Assembly (NCBI GenBank): GCA_012934845.2
Contig: WNNJ02002049.1
Span: 124,001 to 188,000, forward strand
Reading direction: 5' to 3'
DNA: 64,000 nucleotides
Origin: Pomphorhynchus laevis
Lineage: Eukaryota > Acanthocephala > Palaeacanthocephala > Echinorhynchida > Pomphorhynchidae
A program made the position numbers and the translations under genes. Positions within the stretch are counted from its first letter, which is position 1; the number at the start of each line of letters is the position of its first letter. Of the stretch, positions 33,771 through 46,100 are shown one piece after another. Under the pieces are notes generated by a model that saw only the letters and a program-made list of their open reading frames with translations, was not told the origin of the DNA and searched no databases.

Positions 33771-34037
33771 TATAATAGTTATGATAAAAATAGTTATTTA
33801 ATTTATATATTTGTGACGATTATAATCAAAAATTAGCCCTAATGCTATTGTTTACATCACTTTCAGATTCTTTGAATTAGTAATAAACATTGACTTATAT
33901 GTTGATATATTGAGGACAAGTAATTGAAAGGTAATGCTGAATTATATGACCGACTATATGTTTATGTATTTAAATTATTCATTTATGCATTGTATTTATT
34001 CTATTAATAATATTTTTATTAACAAATTTAGTTGTTA
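33771..34037. other. AT-rich upstream region of the Ig gene
   Basis: This lies just 5' of the first coding exon. It ends in a splice-acceptor-like AACAAATTTAG at 34021-34031, seven bases before the ATG, so a 5' UTR intron or a trans-splice leader site is possible. No clear promoter was seen. Confidence 0.4.
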
Positions 34038-34185
34038 ATGTCTACTGCAGTTGATGGCTGCCAATTAAAATGGCAAAATGTAAAAGTTAATCGTGATTTC
34101 AGTGATATAAATTCCAATGATTTTCAATCAAGAGCTGAAAATTCACAATCATTCAATAGTTTTTATAAAACACGTGCCTCGGACG
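34038..34185 (+). CDS. Ig gene exon 1 (start codon)
   Basis: ATG at 34038 gives MSTAVDGCQLKWQN and 49 codons, then donor G|GTAAGAT, phase 1. The start is chosen because it directly follows an acceptor-like TTTAG at 34031 and the frame joins exon 2 exactly. The N-terminus is rich in N, S and D and has no recognised motif. Confidence 0.7.
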
Positions 34186-37100
34186 GTAAGATAACAATTT
34201 AAACAAAATTTGTAATTTATAGTTAACTTTTGTATCATTTAGTATTAAAATCGCATTTGGGCATTTAATATTTATTATTATCGATTTATTATGTATTATT
34301 ATCGATTTATGATTTATTTTTTATTATTTATCATTTAGACGATTTACATATGCATACTTATATATAAATATTTAATAGTCATTAATTTAATTTCTAAGTA
34401 TTTCCTTTTGTACGCTATTAATTTTTAAGTTCTGATGTTTCACATTTTTTAAACTTCACAAATTCAGCAATTTCAATGTCACTCCAATTTTCATTAACAA
34501 TTTTCATTATTTCTAAGTTTACAACTTTAATCTATCAAGAGTATTTCCTTTCTTGATTTAAGATTAAGAAAGGTAATATTTAAAACGCATTTCTTAAATA
34601 TTATGTTCTATTTAAGTAGATGCTTTGACTTAAGTGATAAAAGCCTATATAGGATGTTAATTAAGCGATGTGACTTTATCCATGTTGTAAGATGTGATCA
34701 AGTCACATTTAGATATAACTATAGTCACATTTAGATATTGCTATGTAATTTTAGTCACATTAAGATGCGATGTTATGTCACATTTATATGTACCTTGCAA
34801 GTCTTAGAAATAGAAAGTTTCTATTTTAGTTAAATGATGTGACTTTAACTAAAGTGGTTTAAATAAACTTTTAGCTAAATAGGTCATTTTGGTTATAAGC
34901 ATAAGTAGATTGTCGTACCAACAATGACAATTTTGGTTATTTAAGCAACCAAACTTAACCACTTTTAACAAAAAGTAGTTAAAAACGGTTATTTAACCAA
35001 AAGCGGTTATATAATAAAATGATGTTATTTAACCAAAAGAGGTTTTTAACAAAAAGAGGTTATTTAACCAAATGAGATTATTTAACCAAATGAGCTTATT
35101 CAATCCAAAGAGGTTATTTAATCAAATAACGTTATTTAACCAAATAAGCTTATTCAATCCAAAGAGGTTATTTAACCAAAATAGGTTGTTTAATTCAAAA
35201 AGTTATTTAACCAAAAGTGGTTATTTAAGCAAATGATATTATTTAACCAAATGAGGTTATTTAACCAAATGATATCATTTAACCAAATGAGGTTATTTAA
35301 CCAAAAGAGGTATTTAATCAAATAAGATTATTTAACCAAAAGAGGTTATTTAACCAAATGATATTATTTAACCAAATGAGGTTATTTAACCAAAAGAGCT
35401 TTTTAACCAAAATAAATTGTTTTATTTGAAGAGGTTACAACCAAATGAGGTAATTTAATCAAATGATGTTTTTTAATCCAAAGAGGTTATTTGACTAAAT
35501 AAGGTTATTTAACCAAAAGATGTTATTTAACCAAATGAAGTTGTTTAACCAGAATAGATTATTTAACCAAAAGAGGTTATTTAACCAAATGAAGTTGTTT
35601 AACCAGAATAGATTATTTAACCAAAAGAGGTTATTTAACCAAAAGAGGTTATTTGACCAAATAAGGTTAATTAACCAAAAGATGTTATTTAACCAAATGA
35701 ACTTGTTTAACCAGAATAGATTATTTAACCAAAATAGGTTATTTAACCAAAAGAGGTTATTTAACCAAAAGAGGTTATTTAACCAAAAGAGGTTATTTAA
35801 CCAAAAGAGGTGGTTTAATCCAAAGAGGTTATTTAACCAAATGAGGTTATTTAAGCCAAAGAGGTTATTTCACCAGATGAGGTTATTTAATTAAAAGTAG
35901 TTATTTAACCAAATAGGCTATTTAACAAACACAGGTTAGTTAATTAAAAACGGTTATTTAATCCAAAGAGATTATTTAACCAAAAGAGATTTTTTAACCA
36001 AAAGAGGTTGTTTAATCCAAAGAGGTTATTAAACCGAATGAGGTTATATAATCCAAAGAAGATACTTAATTAAATGAGGTTATTTAATCTAAAGTGTTCA
36101 TTTAACCAAATAATGTTATTTAACCAAAGGAGATTATTTAATCCAAAGAGGTTATTTAACCAAAAGATGTTATTTAACTAAAAAAGGTTAGTTAATTCAA
36201 AAAAGGTTATTTAAGAAAAACAGGTTAGTTAATTGAAAAACGGTTATTTAACCCAAATATGTTATTTAACCAAATGAGGTTATTTAACCAACAAAGTTTA
36301 TTTGGTAAATCGCATAACTAAAAAAGTTTTATAATATGGACACAGTCGTCTTTACAAATTTTTTAAATATAAATTTATTCTATTTTGTAGTGAATAAAAA
36401 TCTGTAGACGTATTTTGTGAGTTTCTAAAATAAAATAAATTGAAAAACTACAATTACAAAATCATAAAAATGCATATTGGTTTTTACGTTACAAAAATGT
36501 CATTTAAAATATTACATTATAATAAAATCATAATATAATGATAACTAAATGCTGCAATATAACTAACTGTTATATTATCAATACAACTAACAGTTGCAAT
36601 AATAATTAACTGACACAATCATAAAAAACAACAAAGTTATTAATGCGAAAATGCAACATTTTCGCATTAATATCATTTTTATAAATGATAAGTGCGATCT
36701 GTTATTTCACAATTTAATATAAATCAAATATTTAAAAATGTAGCGCATGAAAAAGTGATTAATCCTGCAAAGAGATTTTCAACATACAAATTAAATGCTA
36801 TTTTTCGTAATTGTTCTTTAATTTGGTTAATATTGTAATTTGGTAATATGTTATATATTCACATACTTCACTGTGTAAGTATTTGCAAATATAAATATAT
36901 TTATATTTAATATATTGTTTTTAATTTTGTATTTATGAAAATTTATATTTTATTGTTTATATAAATTTCATAGGTAACAATTTGTAGTAAAAAATACATT
37001 AGTTTCCGCAGGGCGATGCCACAGTAAAGCTCCTCCTCAAACAGTTAAGAAACATATTCCATTAAGCAAACAATTCTATTATTATACAATTAAGAATTTA

Positions 37101-40100
37101 CTGTTCAAATAGTTTCCGCCACGTTAATATCAATGTACTTCTATCGGTTTATCATAACAAACCATATTGTAGTCATCTTTACTTAAAGAATAGAGATTAA
37201 TAATTTAATTATAAAGAAAGAAGTAATTAAATTACTATTTTCTGGATATATCAAATATAAAGTGAATCATTTCGTACTTTAAATTTATTATATAATACGA
37301 TGATAATTAAATATAATTAAAAAGTCAGTAAACAACCAATTTATTATAAAAGATTTAAACGAGTGGAATTTTATTTTTAGTTTTACTATTTGAAATAGCA
37401 ATCAAATTACGTCAGGTACATCAACTATTTGTTGATGTACCTGACGTACCTTGGTACATTTGTTGTTGTGCCTGACGTACCTTAGTGCATTTGTTGATGT
37501 ACCTGACCATGACGAAGGTACCCGTTGAAAAGTTGGAACGTTTTTGAAATAAAAATCGAATTTCACTCCTTTAAATCTATAATTATGATTGTGAATTCTT
37601 CTACAAACAAAAAAATCCATTTATAATATTAAATTTAATTTTTTAGCTACTAAATTACATGAAACGGGTATTGACAAACTGTTTAATGCATGAGCAGCAT
37701 TTAAGATACACTTATCGGTTATTTGTCAATTACTAGATCAGTAGTACAGCTTGATGGTCTTCTGAATATTACCATCTGCATTTCGCACTAGGGAGTATGT
37801 CGTTAAAACATCGATGCGTCTTTTGTCAACTTCATTCTATTCTAACAAATTTAACTTTTTTGATTTACGAAAATGTTTATTGAGGAACGCTTGATTGTTA
37901 TTATAATTATTTAATTAGGTGCCTTAAATTGTAATACAAATCAATTTTTATTTTAATAATTAATTTAATTATTAATTTTATTAATTTTATTATTAATATT
38001 TTCTGATCTGTATTTTTTGATCTGTATGTATTTTTGCTGTTTAAGTCGATGTTTTTTATATTCAGGAAATATCAGGTTAAATTGAAAGTCAACAAAATTA
38101 TTATGATATTTTGCTGGTAACTACTAGCATTTTCAGAAATTGAAACACAGATTTCTGAAGATGAAATGAATTCGAAATGTATTTGAATTAAAAAAGTAAA
38201 AAATAAAAAAAATATTCTAATTTTTGAAGATGCTAGTAATTACTAGCGAAATATAATAATTTCGTTTACTTTTAATTACACATTATCATTCCTGAATATT
38301 TATTTTAATAGTCTTAAGAATGTGTGCAAAATAAATGGTTAATCCTTTGTGGAATATTTATTAATATAAATTATTATTATTTTTTAATAAACAAAAGTTT
38401 ATTCAAATAACTAATATTAAAATATTCAACTTAAAATATTTCATATTTAATATGTTGTTATAATAATATAAATTAATAACAATTAAATATATGTGAAGCA
38501 GTAGTGTTGTTTTAGCACTCCATGAGGTTACTAGAGATTATCACAATGACTCATCACTACTGGATTACAGTAGAAGTGCATCCCTTCACTACTGGATTAC
38601 AGTAGAAGTGTCATTAATTATAAATAAATTCATTTTTGTAAATTTATTTTACTAACACATTGTGATTGAATGCAAAATTAGGCTTTATAAATGCATATAG
38701 AATAGAACTCTAAATTTTCTGATTGTGGCACAATATAATCCTCACAGGTATTGTTCCTATTCTTGAGAGAGCATGACGCTACTAATCAGTCTGGGTGGGT
38801 CTCATCAGCTGCTGACCCAGATCTACATTTCACGTTTCGACCCTTATCTGCTTTCTCCGTACACAGGTGCTGATCGACCCTTATTATCTGCTACTGAGTA
38901 GGCAGATATTAAGGGTCGAAAGTGAAATGTAGGTCTGGGTCAGCAGCTGATGAGACCCACCCAGACTGATTAGTAGCGTCCTGATATATCAAGAATAGGA
39001 ACAATACCTGTGAGTATAATATTTTGATAACAAAATAACAAGCAATTATAAAAAAATATCAAATTTATAAAGATATGTATAAAGAACTTACTAAATTAAA
39101 GCATAACCATATAATAGCAACTATTGATAAAGCTAGTAATAACTTTGTCTTCATATGCAAAAAGCTTTATTATGATATACTAATGAAAGAGGTTAATTAT
39201 AATGATTTAAATGTAAATGCAACATATGAACGTAGTGAGTTGAGTTTAGAAACAATTATTACAAGTCAATATTGAGTAAAAAGGGTATAAAGGTTGAATC
39301 AGATAATAAAACTATACTATATTATATTGGAATCCAAAATTACATAAAAATATAATAAAACTTAGGTTTATATGTAGTGCGTTTAAATGTACATTAAAAC
39401 CAGCTGATTATGAGCAGCTAATGATACCTACCTAGACTGATTAGTGGTGTCCTGCTGTATCAAGAATAGGAACAATATTTGTGAGGATAATATTGTGCCA
39501 CAATGAGAAGAATTTCAGCTCACAGATGCATTCAAGTTAAATTAAGATAAATATTATTTGCAATTTTAAAAACATTAATTATTAATTTATTATATCACCA
39601 ATCATCTAAGTCAGATGCGGAAGGACAACGATAACAGTAACAAGTACCGTTTGCCATCACAAAATGTCAGCATTTTCAGTGCTTTTGCTAATGATTCTAT
39701 TTGGTGAAGCAGTGGTTGTAACTCTATAAGGTGACTAGAATTGTTCTAGTATCTCATACACATGACTCGTGTCTGTGCCGTATGCCAATCCTACTCTGCA
39801 TCCAGTAGAGGGAGGGATATGTCACTGATGAGTCATTGTAATGACGAAACGGTACTTGGTACTGTTATCGTCGTTCTTCCGCGTCTGGCTTAAATGATTG
39901 GTAATTAATTACAAATGATTTTAGACGAAATGTTTTCTGAAATAAAAAAAATAAAAAAAAACGAAAAAATTGTTTCCAATTTCTAAAGATGCCAGTAAGT
40001 ACTAGCGAAATATAATAATTTTGTTGACGTTCAATTATACTTGATCGTTCCTGAATATTTATTAATATTTTAATAAATTTAATAATTAATTGTAATCATT

Positions 40101-43100
40101 TTTTATTTTACTTTAATTTTTTATACAATTCAATTCTAAAAATTTTATTATTCTGTATATATTTTTATTATATTATTTTTGTATTATAATGATTTTTCGA
40201 TATAATCAATTTGTATTCATTTGTTAGCAACTGAATACAATACAACTGCATGCAGAGCACCTGTCTTCTTATTGTCCCTTGAAGACTCTACCGTTGAAAA
40301 AGGAGGTGAGAAACTACTCGAAGTAATAGTCGATGGTAACCCAACTCCAACAGTAAATTGGTTTAAAAATGGAATACTTATTAAGCCAAGTGATGTAAGT
40401 ACATGAGAATAGAAAAAGCATATTTTAGAATGCCAGCAATTGAGATAGCGTACGAAATAATCGTTATTTTAAAGTATTGACAAAATTATCTAAATATTAT
40501 CTATAAGCGATTATATAATATAATTATATTATAATATCATATAATATAATATATTATATATTATATTATATAAATTAAATAATTTGTTAAATAAATTAGA
40601 TATCAACTTAAAATTTAAGTTTGAATTATTTATTTAAATCAAATCATTATTACTTGTTATTAAAGGTTTTAAATTAGCTGGATATTAAACTTTAATTAAA
40701 CTTTTAAAATAAAGTTTAATAAATTAGAAACTAGGCTATTACAACACTTTTTTTTACAAATTTATTCAATTTTATAAAAAATGAACAGAAAGCGATTATT
40801 AACATAACAATTATGAATGACACTTTCGAAATTGATATTAAGATAAGTCTAATAGATACTATCAGACTGAGTCATAAAATAAAAATTAGAACTTTTGAAT
40901 TAAAACTAATCGAAATTTTCTAAAAAATACAATAGCAATTATTATGTAAATAATAAATACCAATAAATTTAACAAATATACATTCCAATCTTGATAAATT
41001 GGTTTATGCAAATTTATTGTATTGTGGATTTCAAATAGTTAACAACATCTTGTTTTAAATTATAAGTAAACGGTATGAAATTATGAACACGTCTTCTAGA
41101 GGTACTTTTTATCACGACCTTAACATTTTATCCTTTTATATTCATATTAAATGGATATAAATATATTTATATAAATATATTATATATTATATATCGTAAA
41201 TATATAATATATAAATATTATATATTAATTATATATAATATAATTATATATGCATTTTATTTATAAATAAATAACATTCTTCTTATATAATTCCACAGTT
41301 ACAAGAAACCAAATGATCCCAAATTTCCAAAAGTTGAATGTTTTGATGGCAATTATAAAATTTTAATTTTGTATTAATCAAGAGATATTTTAAATGTTTT
41401 AAATATAAATCATTTTTATTTAGATAGAACAAGTAAATAATTGCTTTCGAATATATATCGTCGAAGCTGATGATACAGATGCTGGCGTTTACAGTGTTGA
41501 AGCAATTAATGAATACGGAGAATCGAAATGTTACGCAAGGCTTTTTCTAAACACTAACATGGCCGACTCGACAAACGTGCTATGTCCAAAGTTCTTAAAA
41601 CATTTTAGTGATATTCACGCTGCAAAAGGCGACAATGCTGTGTTTGAAGCAATTATATACGGCAACCCGAAACCAAATGTATGTTTAAAAAGCGTTTTGA
41701 CAATTTCCTTAACAATTAAAAGGCATTACTAAGCCTAATTCATTAAAACATATGCTTTTAATTAAATATTTGTAAATAGAATATATTAATTTGTTGTATT
41801 GAAACAAATTGAAAGAATTATATTTTTAAATAAAAAATTGAGGACTTATAGCTTGTATATTCTAAATATTCAATTGCAAGTGAGAGAATGTGCACTACAA
41901 AAATATATTTTAGGTATCTACCTACACACTAAAAAATTAAAGAATATTTTTATTATTCTTTAATATTAAAATACAATATATAATAAAGTATATAATACAA
42001 TATATATTATAGTATAAGACAATATATTAAAGTACAAGTGCTAAAGATATGCACTCTAAAGTGAATCTGTGCTATTTAAAAATATAAAAATTTGTAACAT
42101 CAAATTGTGTGATTGTATTTGTTTTTGAATTTTACAGGTTTATTTTTTTTAATAATTTGATGGTTCAATATAATATAAAATATTATAAATAAATTATTAA
42201 ATATAAATAATTAAAATATAAACTGCAATTAGTGCCGAAATATTCAATTTGAATAAATTAGTACATTTAATCATTCTTGAATTTTACTTACACTAAAATG
42301 ATGTTATATTTGAAAAATGATTAACCTTTGATATTTAATCGGAATTCAATATTTGCCGTATTCTTGGCATGGATGCGGTATATCTATTTAAAGTCAATAA
42401 CGAGTAAACATGTTTGTGACAACATCATTAGCGAATAAACTATAGTTTATTAGAGAAAAACTATAGAGAAATGTTTGTTTAATTAATCTATTTTGATAAA
42501 GCATTTTTGGATAATTTAATTCAAATAAATAACATTAAGAAATTAATCTAAATAATTATTTGATTGATTTAAAAAATTAATTGTCTAAATATATATACGT
42601 CTAAATATAGATCTTTTAAATAATTTTGATTTATCAAATTATTTAAGACTTTTATTAATTCAATTAATGGTTTAATTTTTGTTAGATCTTATTTAGATCC
42701 ATTTCCAAATATAAGGTTCATTATTTTTCTAACGCTTCTTTAATATCAGCTAAATTTAATCGAATTATTGAATAAAAATATAAAATATAAAAGTATGTAA
42801 AATTTCATTTTACATATTTTTCTACGTATTGATTACTCTTAGCCTTCTTTTCCCACGTATTGATTACTGTCTTAGCCTTCTCGTTTTCTCTTCAAAGTCA
42901 TCCCTTAAACCTCTTCAACGCCTCATTAACACTGCGGTGCGTATCCTTTTTCGACTTCGTAAATTCGATCATATATCTTCCTATTTATCAAAACTTTGAT
43001 GGCTAAGTATTGAACATCGCGTTCGTTTTCGTCTGCTTTGCCTGACTTATCGCCTTCTCCATTGTAATTCTCCTTCTTATCTTTATCTGCCAACTCTAAG

Positions 43101-46100
43101 TGAATCTCGATATCTTTCTACTCACCTACGTTCCTGTGATTCTCTTCTGCTACACGTACCTATTCACTCAACCAACTTCGACCGTCGATCCCTACATATC
43201 GCTGCTCCTCTCCTTTGGAATTCCTTACCTAATCATCTGCGATCATCATCCTCACTCCGATTTTTCAAAAGCAGCTAAAATCGATGCTACTAAACGATTA
43301 ACGTTTTTTTTATTTTTTATTTTATCTGTTTCGCTGTTGTGGGCTTGTAAGCACACAGTCTGTGTGCATTTGCCACATTAAAAAAAACTTTCAACTTTCA
43401 ACTTTTATTTATTAAAAATGTGATTTCATTTCAAATCATTTTTATGAAAAATTCTTAAGATCAAATGTTCTTAAAAGGTCCATGAAAACTTCAATTAGGA
43501 TTATCACTAGATTAATCAAAATAATCAGATTTTGATCTATCATATCTCAAAAATTTCTTTAATTATTCCAAATTTAAATCGATAATAAATAATTAATATT
43601 TACAAATCAGTATATTAAAAAAAATAAAGGATGAGCCTGATTGGCATTGTATCTATATCAATTTGAATTATAAAACCTATAGCAAAGTGATTGCTTTTAT
43701 GCTCAGCAGGAAATATGCAGCATGATTTATTTTCATTGCTGTTCTAAGACACATTTAAATGAGCGAATGATTCAAGTCTTAAACAAGGATCAAGCTCATT
43801 TGCTTTTAATTACATTCTGATTTCTTTGCATTTATAATAGATCAAAATCAACTCTTTCTATTAATAATAAACATCTTTAGATTCAATGGTTGTTCAACAA
43901 TAAATCCATTCATAATCCAAGATATCACTATAGTAATGCAGGGGACACGTATACTTTAGTTGTTAGCAATACATGCTTCGACGATGATGGTAAATTCACA
44001 ATATTAGCAGAAAATGCCAATGGAAAAGCTTCCTGTTCTGCGCGATTGTTTGTATCAGGTAAATATCATTATGCAAACTTGACAACCATTGATTTACTTA
44101 CATAGAGATCATGCGGTGAGCACTATTTTAAGTGATTTTATAAGCGAAATATTTATCCATACTTGAATAGCGATACACATTTTTGTAAACAATATTTCCA
44201 GGTGAATGAACTCATTTCATATGCTTAGAGTACAAGACAATGATATTTATTGATTTTTCATGTAGATCAGTTTTGTGTTTAGCGTTTAAATAGCTGCAAT
44301 TGTTTGCATCTAATTTATAATAATTAAAATATTAATTTTTAATATTTATTATTTAATATTAAATAATAATTAATAATTAATTAATAATTAATTAATATTA
44401 ATTTAATATTTTTAATTATTTAAAATATTTCTAATTTAAAATATTACGTATCCCAGAGTAAAGCTATGTGTTTAACATCACAGAGTAAAGCTTCTTGATG
44501 CATAAATTACTCAAATTAACTTTAACAGTTGCCCTTATGATGACAAAGCCTTAGTAGTCAACAAAGTGGTATAATGACAAAGTCTTAAAGCCAACATCAA
44601 TCCACAAATTGTAGGCAGTTGATCCCCAATCTTTTAATCTAATATAATTATCTATATTAAATATTATATTATCTATATATCAGTTCATAAAAATATTATA
44701 AAAAATCATTTTTAAGATAATTTTCCATTTTATTCAAAGTACAAAATATATAGCTTCAGTTAAGTGACTTGATTGATTGAAATCTAGAATATAAATTACC
44801 ATAAAAGTTCATCGCAATCTTCTAAGATGATAACTTTTCGAGTTGAGTATTTGAACATAAGTTTTTTATTTATTAAAATATATGGTAAAATATAAAAAAT
44901 ATATAATATACTATATATATTATATATAAGTACTGGTCATTAATATTCTTTCAAGATTAAGGTATTTCAATTCTTTAATTTATAGTACAAAATATGTACC
45001 CTCAGTAATCTGAATTCTTCTCGTCCTGCAAATGATTGAATTATTTGCTTGATTAAATTATTTTTATTTAATGCGTTATTGAATTATTTTTATAAACTCA
45101 ATAAAATTCACCGAAATGATTATAAATTCAACATGATTTTGATTATGATTACATTTAAATGATTGATTAAGTAATCATTAATAATTAATGCGGATTTATT
45201 AATAATTATGCGTTGGCAATTTTTGTGGGAAATCATTATTCTCTCATATTGATTTCTCTATTTGATAAGATAATAATTTTGCAAAATACTTTTAACTAAC
45301 TAGACAAAATTTTACCTATTCTGAAGGAAACACATTCCTCTTCGTTAAAATGGCAATTTGCCCAAAAATTTAAAATGTTATATAAAAGATTATCAAAATC
45401 CATTAACTAATCTTTTCGTATTAGTCAAAATTAAAAGATTTGCATTTATTCTTTATGACCTAATAAAATGAAAATTGCTGCTTTCATATTCTCAACGCAT
45501 TTATAAATTCGTTTCTAGAATATCTAAGATCATGATGGCTGGTTAAGCCATCGTTATGTTATTCCATTATAAAAATGGAATAACAATGCTTTAAAGGCAA
45601 ATTCGAAATATTTTTAAAATACAGTATAAATTAAGTTAAGTCAGAGAACTTTAGCAATTTTAGTATTTTTATCACTTTAATATTTTGGATAAAATCATAT
45701 ATTTTAATAAAATACGTTAATTCAATTTTGATTTTAACGAATTCTTCTGAGCAAGCTATAATTTTCTAGGTTGTATTTGAATATAAATAATTATATTTTT
45801 AATCAATAATATAATAAATAATGACAATAGATATTACTATTATACTTATATATTTGGCTTTATAGAAAAAAGTTAAAAAATAATAATAATTTAATTATTT
45901 TTTACTATTGACGAATGCAATAGTAATTTTATTTTTATTAATAATTATTTATTATAATTGATAAATTTATTATTATTTTTACTAACGAATGTCATAGTAA
46001 AAACAACAGAATTAAGAGCCAACATAGGTATACTGATGGCTGTGACAGTATCGATGACACTGAGATCTTGCAGGTCGATTGTTGGAAGCGTCGACCAGTA

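Noticed and set aside
35520-35894. 124-codon open frame of RLFNQK repeats as a protein gene
   Set aside because: It follows from the 18-bp minisatellite (unit divisible by three, no stop in one frame), lies in an intron and has no non-repeat sequence.
34935-36310. CRISPR array
   Set aside because: Units are contiguous 18-mers with no unique spacers; the genome is clearly eukaryotic. The same holds for 22463-22752 and 28576-28700.
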